Positions 1-5,102 are shown, numbered from the stretch's first letter. The stretch: 13,922 bases of DNA from CAZVIK01 sp964627045 (GCA_964627045.1 CAZVIK010000097.1:1-13922), one strand, 5' to 3'. Made by a program: numbers and translations. Notes: generated by a model not told the origin, from the letters alone.

Positions 1-109
1 GGCATGGGCGTACTAAGGTGTTTTTCGCGCGTCCGGGTGTTTACCCGGGACCGCGCCGCCTCTATGCTGGGTAGGGAATCCGGGGAAGCCGCCGGATCCC
101 CGTGGCGCC

Positions 110-412
110 ATGGTCCCGCTCATCGCCCAGTTCGCTTATCTACAGGTGTTGGATCTGCTCAGCACGTTGGCGTTTCTTGTGTCCGGCGTGGAGGAACTCA
201 ACCCTTTTGTGAGGCTCCTGATGGGAGCGGCGGGATCGCCGTTGGGCGGCCTGGTCGCAGCGAAGTTGGTGGCATTGGGGTTGGGGCTGTACTGCTGGCG
301 AGGCAGCCGCCTGAGGCTACTGGCGAACGCGAATCTCTTTTATGCGGCGCTGGTGGCATGGAACCTGGTCGCGTTCCTAGCGCAAGCCGCCGGGAGCGGG
401 ATCAACGGCTGA
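110..412 (+). CDS. DUF5658-type small membrane protein
   Basis: A 100-residue hydrophobic protein of unknown function. Near the N-terminus it carries the pattern Leu-Asp-Leu-Leu-Ser-Thr, then Gly-Val-Glu-Glu-Leu-Asn-Pro at about residues 26-32. This D-(S/T)T...E-x-N-P signature is what I associate with DUF5658 proteins, which are short multi-helix membrane proteins. Three hydrophobic segments are visible at roughly 4-24, 44-61 and 72-93, so it probably sits in the inner membrane. The ATG at 110 has no convincing Shine-Dalgarno sequence, and no other start lies in frame upstream, so the start is the weakest part of the call. It converges on the glycosylase gene, and the two stop ends overlap by 11 bases. 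The family assignment is from memory of the motif; no biochemical role can be given. Confidence 0.7.
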   Translation: MVPLIAQFAYLQVLDLLSTLAFLVSGVEELNPFVRLLMGAAGSPLGGLVAAKLVALGLGLYCWRGSRLRLLANANLFYAALVAWNLVAFLAQAAGSGING

Positions 413-1040
413 GGAAGGGGCTGCCGGCGATCACGAAGCGAAGCGGACGGCCGGTGGCGCGGCGAATGCCGATACGCGGCGTGGCCGAAATCAAAAACGC
501 AGGCTCGCCGGGCAGTTCGCGGACCTGAAGCGGGCCGTTTACGACATCGGCGCCGTTCAGCTTGCGGGTAATTCCCAGGGCCAGGGTGAGCTTGCCCGGA
601 CCGGAGGCAAGCTCCTCGACGCGGCGAGCGCCCGGCCGGCGGAGGCGCATCGACTCCAGGCCGCAGAGCGGCTCAATGGCGCGGATCAAAACGCATCCCG
701 GGGACCCGGCGGGCTCGGCCACAAGGTTCAGGCATTCGTACATGCCGTAGATCAGGTAGACATAGGCGTGGCCCGGCGGGCCGAAGAGGACACGGGTCCG
801 GGAGGTCAAGCCGCGCGAGGCGTGGGCGGCCGGGTCGTCATGGCCGAGATAGGCTTCGACCTCGACGATCCTGCCGGCGGCGCCACGGTGCACCAGGAGC
901 TTGCCAAGAAGCGAACGGGCGACCTCGGTGGCCGGCCGCTCGTAAAAGGCGCGAGTCAACGGACGGGACGGTTCGATCCACTGGCGCCGGGTGGTTTGCG
1001 GCGCGTTTTGGATTGCATCGGCGGAGGTTTTCACGGACAA
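402..1040 (-). CDS. mpg: DNA-3-methyladenine glycosylase (AAG/MPG family)
   Basis: Base-excision repair enzyme that removes alkylated purines (3-methyladenine, hypoxanthine and related bases) from DNA, leaving an abasic site. The protein is 212 residues, a normal bacterial length. The catalytic block reads RIVEVEAYLG at 57-66. By alignment with human AAG (E125, Y127, H136), Glu62 would be the general base, Tyr64 and His73 (in AAHAS) line the base pocket, and Tyr98 in YVYLIYGMY is the residue that intercalates where the base flips out. The C-terminus ends in the family's PLRFVIAGSPFLSR segment. The reading frame opens at a TTG (1040) with an in-frame GTG at 1034; neither has a clear ribosome binding site, so the first about 25 residues are uncertain. 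It is divergent from thpR and shares a 41-base intergenic region with it. Confidence 0.93.
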   Translation of the reverse strand: MSVKTSADAIQNAPQTTRRQWIEPSRPLTRAFYERPATEVARSLLGKLLVHRGAAGRIVEVEAYLGHDDPAAHASRGLTSRTRVLFGPPGHAYVYLIYGMYECLNLVAEPAGSPGCVLIRAIEPLCGLESMRLRRPGARRVEELASGPGKLTLALGITRKLNGADVVNGPLQVRELPGEPAFLISATPRIGIRRATGRPLRFVIAGSPFLSR

Positions 1041-1049
1041 TGCTACCGT

Positions 1050-1068
1050 AAGGAGGTTATCACCCTCC
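1050..1068 (+). promoter_or_regulatory. Perfect Shine-Dalgarno in a hairpin, upstream of thpR
   Basis: TAAGGAGGT at 1049-1057 is a full match to the anti-Shine-Dalgarno tail of 16S rRNA. It ends about 24 bases before the thpR ATG at 1082, too far for direct use. GGAGG (1052-1056) can pair with CCTCC (1064-1068) across a 7-base loop, which would hide it. An out-of-frame ATG at 1071 is at a more usual distance but opens a reading frame with no recognisable product. The role is unclear. Confidence 0.35.
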
Positions 1069-1081
1069 GGATGCGTTTGCC

Positions 1082-1590
1082 ATGCGCCTGTTCACTGGAA
1101 TCGAGTTGCCCGCGGAGGTTGCGGAAAGCCTCGACCGCGTGATGGGCCGCCTCCGGCCCACGGCGCGCGTGAACTGGAGCCCGGTGGCCAACCTTCACAT
1201 CACGACGAAGTTCATCGGCGAGTGGCCGGCTTCAAGGCTTGAGGAAATGAAGGCGGCGCTCCGCAGGGTGCCTGTGGGAGGGCCGATCCCGATCGCCGTC
1301 GGCGGGCTGGGTTGGTTTCCCAATGCTCAGGCGCCGCGNNNNNNNNNNCCGGCCGGGCGGTGGAAGCGCTCGGCGTGGCCGGCGAAACGCGGCGGTACTC
1401 GCCGCACCTCACGCTGGCGCGCATCAAGACTCCGGCCGGGCTGGAACGGTTGCGAGAGGCCGTGGCAGAGTTGGCCGGCGAGCCTTTCGGGGCTTTCGCG
1501 GCAGACCGTTTCTACCTCTACCTAAGTGAGCGTGGGGCGGCCGGCTCGGTATACACCAAGCTGGAGGAGTTCCCCCTGGACCAGTCATGA
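1082..1590 (+). CDS. thpR: RNA 2',3'-cyclic phosphodiesterase (interrupted by assembly gap)
   Basis: Member of the 2H phosphoesterase superfamily (ThpR, formerly 2'-5' RNA ligase LigT), which hydrolyses 2',3'-cyclic phosphate ends of RNA. Both signature motifs are visible. HITTKFIGE starts at His39, and HLTLARIK lies after the gap. The start MRLFTGIELP is the standard family N-terminus, which fixes the ATG at 1082. Ten Ns at 1339-1348 interrupt the gene. The reading frame left of the Ns and that to the right (continuing to the TGA at 1588-1590) are offset, so the true missing length must be 2 modulo 3, not 10. About 165 residues are present against a usual 175-190. The missing part is probably some 15-20 residues of the central strand between the two motifs. 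This is a gap artefact, not evidence of a dead gene. The TGA overlaps the plsY ATG, so translation is probably coupled. Confidence 0.88.
1339..1348. other. Assembly gap (10 Ns)
   Basis: Ten unknown bases inside thpR. The flanking coding frames do not agree with a 10-base spacing: the left side ends on the second base of a codon and the right side begins on a second base. The real gap is therefore 2 modulo 3 bases, and from family length probably about 45-60. Confidence 0.97.
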
Positions 1591-2192
1591 ATACTCTACT
1601 CGCGCTGGCAGCCGCGTACTTGCTCGGGGCGGTCCCGTTCGGCTATCTGCTGGTCAAGTGGAAGCTGGGCGCGGACGTACGCGCTTCGGGAAGCGGGAAC
1701 ATCGGCGCGACCAACGTGCTGCGCACGGCGGGACGGGCGGTGGGCGTGGCGACGCTGTTGCTGGACATCGGGAAGGGCTACCTGGCGGTTTGGCTGGCGG
1801 GGCGTCTGACGGGCGGCTCGGAACTGTGGACCAGTGCGGCGGCGCTGGTGGTGATGGCGGGGCACGCCTACCCGGTGTTTTTGGGATTCAAGGGAGGCAA
1901 GGCCGTGGCCAGTTGTGTGGGCGCATTTCTGCGCCTCACGCCTCTGCCGCTGGCGGCGGTGCTGGTGGTCTTCGTGGTGGTGGTGGCGTTGACGCGGTAC
2001 ATTTCCCTTGGCTCCGTGCTGGCGGCCGGGTCGCTGCCGTTGGCGGTGTGGATGATTTCGCATCCGGGCTGGCCGGTCACGATGGCGGCGTTGGCCGCGG
2101 GGGCGTTTATCATCTGGCGTCACAACGGCAACCTCGCGAGGCTGAGGGCCGGGACCGAGCACGTTTTTTCCTTTTCCGGGCGGTCACGATGA
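1587..2192 (+). CDS. plsY: Glycerol-3-phosphate acyltransferase PlsY
   Basis: Integral inner-membrane enzyme that transfers the acyl group of acyl-phosphate (made by PlsX) to glycerol-3-phosphate. The product, lysophosphatidate, is the first intermediate of phospholipid synthesis. The protein has 201 residues and the three conserved cytoplasmic loops of the family: SGSGNIGATNVLR at 34-46, GHAYPVFLGFKGGKAVAS at 92-109, and WRHNGNLARLRAGTE at 177-191. Several hydrophobic helices separate them. The ATG overlaps the thpR stop (ATGA), and the plsY stop overlaps the gpsA start in the same way, so the three genes are very likely co-transcribed and translationally coupled. GpsA next door supplies its substrate. 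Identification is firm. Confidence 0.96.
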   Translation: MNTLLALAAAYLLGAVPFGYLLVKWKLGADVRASGSGNIGATNVLRTAGRAVGVATLLLDIGKGYLAVWLAGRLTGGSELWTSAAALVVMAGHAYPVFLGFKGGKAVASCVGAFLRLTPLPLAAVLVVFVVVVALTRYISLGSVLAAGSLPLAVWMISHPGWPVTMAALAAGAFIIWRHNGNLARLRAGTEHVFSFSGRSR

Positions 2193-3187
2193 AGAGCCTG
2201 GCGATTATCGGCGGCGGGAGCTGGGGCACGGCGCTGGCGGTTCTGTTGGCACCGCGTTACCCGAGCGTCCGCCTTTGGGTATATGAAGCCGACCTGGCGT
2301 TGCGGATGTCGCGGCTGCGCGAAAACGACATCTACCTGCCGGGATTCCAACTGGCGTCCAACGTGACGGTGACGGCGGATCTTGCCGAGGCGCTTCACGG
2401 GGCCGGCATCGTGCTGGGTGTGATGCCGTCCCACCACGCCCGCCGCCTGTACCGGGAGATCGCGCCCCTCCTCGGATCCGGCGCGCTACTGGTGAGCGCC
2501 ACCAAGGGGCTGGAGGAAGGAACGCTGCTGCGGATGTCGCAGGTGATGCGGGAGGAGGCCGGCGAGGGCTTCGCGTCGAAGATCGCGGTGCTCTCGGGGC
2601 CGACGTTCGCGCGCGAAGTGGCCCGGGGAGAACCGGCCGCCGTGGTGGTGGCCTCCAGCGACGCGCGGACGGCGCGCGCCATCCAGGAGGCGTTGTCCGT
2701 GCCGACGCTGCGCCTCTACACCAACACCGACGTGGTGGGGGTTGAGATCGGAGCGGCGCTGAAGAACGTCATGGCGATCGGAGCGGGCGTATGCCACGGT
2801 TTGGGACTCGGTAACAACACGATGGCCGCGCTGATTACGCGGGGGCTCGCCGAGATGACCCGCCTGGCGGTCGCCATGCACGCCAAAGCGCGGACGCTGG
2901 CGGGCCTGGCCGGACTCGGCGACCTGGTGCTGACCTGTACCGGCAACCTGAGCCGGAACCGTACGGTAGGGATGAAACTGGCGCGCGGGCACGATCTGGA
3001 AGAGGTCCTGACGTCAACCTCGATGGTGGCTGAAGGCGTGCGCACTACCTATGCCGCGGTCGAGCTTGCCGAGAGGCATGGGGTCGAGATGCCGATCACC
3101 CGGCAGATGTACGGGATGTTGCGTCACGGCAAGCCGCCGCGCGAGGCGCTGCGGGAGTTGATGGAACGGGCGCTCAAAGGCGAATAA
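2189..3187 (+). CDS. gpsA: NAD(P)H-dependent glycerol-3-phosphate dehydrogenase
   Basis: Soluble enzyme reducing dihydroxyacetone phosphate to sn-glycerol-3-phosphate, the backbone for phospholipids. The protein has 332 residues, the usual length. The N-terminal Rossmann fold starts with IIGGGSWGTALA (6-17). SATKGLEEGT around 103-112 and SGPTFAREVARGEPA around 136-150 are family signatures. Lys192 in GAALKNVMAIGAG and the following NNTMAALITRG belong to the helical catalytic domain, which also contains AGLGDLVLTCT and SRNRTVG. The ATG at 2189 overlaps the plsY stop. The same frame stays open upstream through plsY, but this start matches the family N-terminus exactly. Producing the acyl acceptor directly beside PlsY is a logical pairing. 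Confidence 0.97.
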   Translation: MKSLAIIGGGSWGTALAVLLAPRYPSVRLWVYEADLALRMSRLRENDIYLPGFQLASNVTVTADLAEALHGAGIVLGVMPSHHARRLYREIAPLLGSGALLVSATKGLEEGTLLRMSQVMREEAGEGFASKIAVLSGPTFAREVARGEPAAVVVASSDARTARAIQEALSVPTLRLYTNTDVVGVEIGAALKNVMAIGAGVCHGLGLGNNTMAALITRGLAEMTRLAVAMHAKARTLAGLAGLGDLVLTCTGNLSRNRTVGMKLARGHDLEEVLTSTSMVAEGVRTTYAAVELAERHGVEMPITRQMYGMLRHGKPPREALRELMERALKGE

Positions 3188-3188
3188 C

Positions 3189-3213
3189 GCCGGGGCTGCG
3201 GCAGGTCTTTTTC
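3189..3213 (+). terminator. Weak terminator-like element after gpsA
   Basis: GCCG (3189-3192) can pair with CGGC (3199-3202) across a 6-base loop, and the T-rich stretch TCTTTTTC follows at 3206-3213. The stem is only 4 bp, so this is a weak candidate for an intrinsic terminator of the thpR-plsY-gpsA transcript. Confidence 0.3.
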
Positions 3214-3225
3214 TTCGATTTCTTC

Positions 3226-3252
3226 TTGATTTTTCCCGAGAATTCTTATAAC
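3226..3252 (+). promoter_or_regulatory. Candidate sigma-70 type promoter of the DksA/TraR gene
   Basis: This is an AT-rich island in otherwise GC-rich DNA. TATAAC (3247-3252) is a good -10. TTGATT (3226-3231) gives a -35 at 15-bp spacing, shorter than ideal. A weaker TCTTGA (3224-3229) would give 17 bp. Transcription would begin near 3259, leaving a leader of about 50 bases that contains the hairpin at 3274-3293. Confidence 0.45.
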
Positions 3253-3273
3253 CTCAACCCACCTTCAAAAAGT

Positions 3274-3293
3274 GCCGGCGTATGGGCGCCGGC
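3274..3293 (+). promoter_or_regulatory. Leader hairpin directly before the ribosome binding site
   Basis: GCCGGCG (3274-3280) and CGCCGGC (3287-3293) form a perfect 7-bp GC stem with loop TATGGG. It ends one base before the ribosome binding site GAGAGGG (3295-3301) of the DksA/TraR gene. It may modulate ribosome access or stabilise the 5' end. Its position also argues against the GTG at 3272 being the start codon. Confidence 0.45.
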
Positions 3294-3307
3294 CGAGAGG
3301 GTGCATG

Positions 3308-3724
3308 ATGACGAATCGAACGACGCGGTCTGTGGGGGGGCCGGGCCGTGAGCCATACCGAAAGATGCTGCTCGCCAAGAAGGCGGCGGTACTGGCAAAC
3401 CTGGGGATGAAATTCGACGGACGGGCGCACATGGGCCGTGTGGCCGAAGACGACCAGGCGCAGATCTCGCACGAGGAGTACATTTCCCTAAGCTTGAACC
3501 ACATCGACTACCAGCAACTCGGGCTGGTGGAAGAGGCGTTGGACCGGATGCGCGCCGGCGACTACGGCGTTTGCCTTGCCTGCGGCGAGCCGATTCCCGA
3601 ACGGCGATTGAGGGCGATACCCTGGGCGCGTTACTGCGTCCCCTGCCAGGAGAGGGCGGCCATGGGGCTTACTGCCGCCGATGGGCCGCCGGGCGAGCCG
3701 GCCGAGGTGGTTCACGAAGGGTGA
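3308..3724 (+). CDS. DksA/TraR family zinc-finger transcriptional regulator
   Basis: A 138-residue relative of DksA/TraR. Proteins of this family bind in the secondary channel of RNA polymerase and alter initiation, often together with ppGpp. The C-terminal zinc finger is complete: Cys89-x2-Cys92 (CLAC) and Cys110-x2-Cys113 (CVPC), 17 residues apart, with the linker GEPIPERRLRAIPWARY typical of the family. The preceding helical part contains EDDQAQISHEEYISL (about 47-61), in the position of the acidic coiled-coil tip of DksA. I chose the ATG at 3308 because GAGG (3297-3300) lies 7 bases upstream; the adjacent ATG at 3305 is an alternative. The frame also opens at a GTG (3272), but that lies in a hairpin. 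The protein is shorter than E. coli DksA, so true DksA function is not assured. Its stop end overlaps that of the convergent Cas6-like gene by 13 bases. Confidence 0.88.
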   Translation: MTNRTTRSVGGPGREPYRKMLLAKKAAVLANLGMKFDGRAHMGRVAEDDQAQISHEEYISLSLNHIDYQQLGLVEEALDRMRAGDYGVCLACGEPIPERRLRAIPWARYCVPCQERAAMGLTAADGPPGEPAEVVHEG

Positions 3725-4662
3725 GGCGGCGGGACTTCGGTCTCGATGACGCCTTTGCCCCAGACTGTCTGACGTCCCACGCCCGTCCACCAGGCGGCTC
3801 GCAGGAGGGGCAGGAACTCGGCCACCTCCCCGGCGTACTCGGCCACGCCGGTGAACCCGCCGAGCGGGTGCCGGAGGCCGGTTCGCGACGAACGCCGCTC
3901 GGCGCGGACATGATCCAGTTCGCATCGGACCAGCCGGACGGAGGAGGCGCGGCGCGCCATCTCACCGAAATCGAGCGGGAGCGGACCCGGGCCATACAAC
4001 GCGCGAAGCGCACTCACCCGGTCGCGGGTTCTGGCCACGAGTGTGGCGAACTCGGGTGAGTTGGCGACTTCGCCGCCGCTCTTCAATTCGGTAGGCGTGA
4101 CGAATCGAACCACGAGGCGAGCGACAGAGGGGCCGGTTGCGTCCAGGGCGAGCGACAGTGGCGGCGCGCTTGTGCCTGGATCCGTTTGCAGCAGGGCGCT
4201 GGAGGGGCTTCCCAGCGCGTCCAGAAGTTCGGCACGTTCCATTTCGGCGCGTCCTCGTCCCGGTCCCAGCCCCTCCCGGCCAAGCTGCATGAATGCCGCG
4301 AGGAAATGCGGGAGCGCCGAAGCGCCGCGGTGAAACAAGTGCAGATCGAAGTGGAACGTGCCGCCGGCTGGGACGGTGCGCCCGTCCAGGTGATGCGCGC
4401 GGAAGACGAAGCCGCGCGGCGGAGTGGCAAAGCCAGAGGGCCAGTCCAACGGCTTGGGCGGGTCGAAGACTTCCAAGTACGGGCAGGCCGCGCGACGCGC
4501 GCAGGCGGAGGGACGGCAGGCGCTTTCGGCGCAGACCAGACGCCGGAAGATGGAGCCGAAGGCCCCGCGGACAATAGTCCCCGGCTGCCCGGAGGGGAAC
4601 ACGACCGGCTCCAGGCACCGGAACGACAGCCTGAGCGGGAGCACTTCTAGCGTCAGAGCCAT
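3712..4662 (-). CDS. Cas6-like RAMP protein (CRISPR RNA-processing endoribonuclease family)
   Basis: A 316-residue protein resembling the Cas6 group with the PF10040-type C-terminal domain; Cas6 enzymes cut CRISPR precursor RNA within the repeat. Visible features are an N-terminal ferredoxin-like start (LRLSFRCLEPVVFP), a cysteine cluster at Cys44, Cys49, Cys54 and Cys60 followed by PYLEVFDPP, and a C-terminal segment GGFTGVAEYAGEVAEFLPLL. It ends in the glycine-rich GVGRQTVWGKG at about 294-304, the hallmark RAMP loop. The start is set at the ATG at 4662, which has GGAG nine bases upstream; an in-frame GTG at 4677 would add five residues but would consume that site. No array, Cas1/Cas2 or effector gene is in the window, so it is an orphan here. 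It might serve a distant CRISPR locus or process another RNA. The family call is fairly firm, the function is inferred. The catalytic residue cannot be assigned by eye. Confidence 0.78.
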   Translation of the reverse strand: MALTLEVLPLRLSFRCLEPVVFPSGQPGTIVRGAFGSIFRRLVCAESACRPSACARRAACPYLEVFDPPKPLDWPSGFATPPRGFVFRAHHLDGRTVPAGGTFHFDLHLFHRGASALPHFLAAFMQLGREGLGPGRGRAEMERAELLDALGSPSSALLQTDPGTSAPPLSLALDATGPSVARLVVRFVTPTELKSGGEVANSPEFATLVARTRDRVSALRALYGPGPLPLDFGEMARRASSVRLVRCELDHVRAERRSSRTGLRHPLGGFTGVAEYAGEVAEFLPLLRAAWWTGVGRQTVWGKGVIETEVPPPHPS

Positions 4663-4726
4663 ACCGGGCGACTCCACTCAAATCTAGCGCACTGCGGTGG
4701 GCGCCCGGCGGCATTTCTGCCGTTCA

Positions 4727-4753
4727 CAACGAAGCGCGCCCAATTCTTCGTTG
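4727..4753. repeat. 8-bp inverted repeat over the candidate Cas6 promoter
   Basis: CAACGAAG (4727-4734) and CTTCGTTG (4746-4753) are perfect inverted copies separated by 11 bases. The right arm covers the proposed -10 and the left arm lies at or just past the start site, as expected of a repressor operator. An RNA hairpin at the transcript start is an alternative. Confidence 0.45.
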
Positions 4754-4772
4754 AAAACAAAAGACTTGTCTA
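4743..4772 (-). promoter_or_regulatory. Candidate promoter of the Cas6-like gene
   Basis: On the minus strand, TAGACA (4772-4767) matches the -35 consensus at five of six positions. AAGAAT (4748-4743) is a four-of-six -10 at 18-bp spacing. Transcription would start near 4736 and leave a leader of about 74 bases before the ATG at 4662. The match is only moderate. Confidence 0.35.
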
Positions 4773-4825
4773 TCGCGCAGGGGGGATCTCCGAAGGTGGC
4801 CGGGTCTATCTTCGGACTGGGAGGA

Positions 4826-4840
4826 CCGGACTGGGTCCGG
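4826..4840 (+). repeat. Short perfect hairpin before the micro-ORF
   Basis: CCGGAC (4826-4831) and GTCCGG (4835-4840) pair perfectly around the 3-base loop TGG. It sits 11 bases before the AGGAG of the micro-ORF. There is no following T-tract, so it is not an intrinsic terminator. Confidence 0.4.
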
Positions 4841-4863
4841 CGCTCTCAGACAGGAGACTCGGA

Positions 4864-4905
4864 ATGCCCCCGATCATCATCATCGTGGACGACATCGTCG
4901 ACTAA
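4864..4905 (+). CDS. Putative 13-residue isoleucine-rich micropeptide
   Basis: ATG to TAA encodes MPPIIIIVDDIVD. AGGAG at 4852-4856 stands 7 bases before the ATG, one of the better ribosome binding sites in the window. Five of 13 codons are Ile (four consecutive ATC) and two are Val. It could be a leader peptide for attenuation, since Ile/Val-rich leaders are known for branched-chain amino acid operons, although no such operon is here. It could also be a free micropeptide, or a chance reading of an ATC trinucleotide repeat. No promoter is evident directly upstream. Real translation is unproven. Confidence 0.35.
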   Translation: MPPIIIIVDDIVD

Positions 4906-4920
4906 CGTGTCTTCAATCCG

Positions 4921-4963
4921 GCCCCAGCAGTAGTGACGTGTTCCGGTGCGCGCTGGGGCGCAC
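4921..4963 (+). promoter_or_regulatory. Two mutually exclusive hairpins (attenuator-like)
   Basis: GCCCCAGC (4921-4928) pairs perfectly with GCTGGGGC (4952-4959), an 8-bp stem with a 23-base loop. The alternative stem GTGCGC (4946-4951) with GCGCAC (4958-4963) uses bases in that loop and part of the first stem, so both cannot form together. They start 15 bases after the micro-ORF stop. There is no T-tract after either, so a classical intrinsic terminator is not present. Confidence 0.35.
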
Positions 4964-4972
4964 GCCTACGGG

Positions 4973-4987
4973 ATTCTTCTGAAGAAT
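4973..4987. repeat. 15-base palindrome just upstream of the CHAT promoter
   Basis: ATTCTTC (4973-4979) and GAAGAAT (4981-4987) are perfect inverted copies around one central T. The site ends three bases before the -35 element at 4991, the usual place for an activator or upstream regulator site. Confidence 0.45.
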
Positions 4988-4990
4988 GGA

Positions 4991-5019
4991 TTGCCAACCA
5001 TCTAAACTTTGGTTATGAT
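4991..5019 (+). promoter_or_regulatory. Near-consensus promoter of the TPR-CHAT / sigma / anti-sigma genes
   Basis: TTGCCA (4991-4996, five of six matches to TTGACA) and TATGAT (5014-5019, five of six matches to TATAAT) stand at the ideal 17-bp spacing. This is the best housekeeping-type promoter in the window. The start site would fall near 5026, inside the left arm of the 14-bp inverted repeat. The leader to the ATG at 5103 is about 75 bases. Confidence 0.65.
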
Positions 5020-5022
5020 AGT

Positions 5023-5058
5023 CCCGGAAGTACTAAACGTTATCTTAGTACTTCCGGG
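5023..5058 (+). repeat. Perfect 14-bp inverted repeat at the predicted transcription start
   Basis: CCCGGAAGTACTAA (5023-5036) and TTAGTACTTCCGGG (5045-5058) are perfect inverted copies around an 8-base loop, ACGTTATC. Each arm itself contains the palindrome AGTACT. It begins four bases after the -10. It may be an operator for a dimeric repressor or a stable 5' hairpin in the mRNA. No T-tract follows, so it is not an ordinary terminator. Confidence 0.65.
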
Positions 5059-5102
5059 TGGGCCGACGGGGCCTATCGCTGGCTGATGTAGAGGCAGAAG
5101 CG

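Larger units (their letters stand above)
4663..5102. other. 440-base divergent intergenic region rich in inverted repeats
   Basis: This lies between the Cas6-like gene (minus) and the TPR-CHAT gene (plus). In order it holds an 8-bp inverted repeat in the candidate Cas6 promoter (4727-4753), a CCGGAC/GTCCGG hairpin (4826-4840), a 13-codon micro-ORF (4864-4905), two mutually exclusive hairpins (4921-4963), a 15-base palindrome (4973-4987), a near-consensus promoter (4991-5019) and a perfect 14-bp inverted repeat (5023-5058). A 78-codon frame at 4697-4933 shows no family features and no ribosome binding site, and I do not consider it a gene. The concentration of structure is unusual for this window. 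Confidence 0.8.

Noticed and set aside
33..48. CCGGGT/ACCCGG hairpin near the left edge
   Set aside because: A perfect 6-bp stem, but with no T-tract on either side and no clear relation to a gene start. It is not enough to call an element.
4..528. 174-codon frame on the plus strand over the DUF5658 and glycosylase genes
   Set aside because: It overlaps two genes with recognisable families. Its own translation is Arg/Gly-rich without any family feature, as expected of out-of-frame GC-rich DNA.
1526..2188. Upstream extension of the gpsA frame through plsY
   Set aside because: The translated stretch is low-complexity Gly/Arg-rich shadow of plsY. GpsA homology starts exactly at the ATG at 2189.
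4697..4933. 78-codon frame in the intergenic region
   Set aside because: No ribosome binding site, no domain or membrane pattern, and it overlaps several inverted repeats and the better-supported micro-ORF.
5058..5102. GTG start at 5058 for the TPR-CHAT protein
   Set aside because: It lies at the end of the 14-bp inverted repeat without a ribosome binding site. The ATG at 5103 has AGAGG at 8 bases and begins a signal-like hydrophobic stretch.
3712..5102. CRISPR array near the Cas6-like gene
   Set aside because: I looked for regularly spaced 25-40 base repeats on both sides. There are only single inverted repeats of different sequence, and no array.
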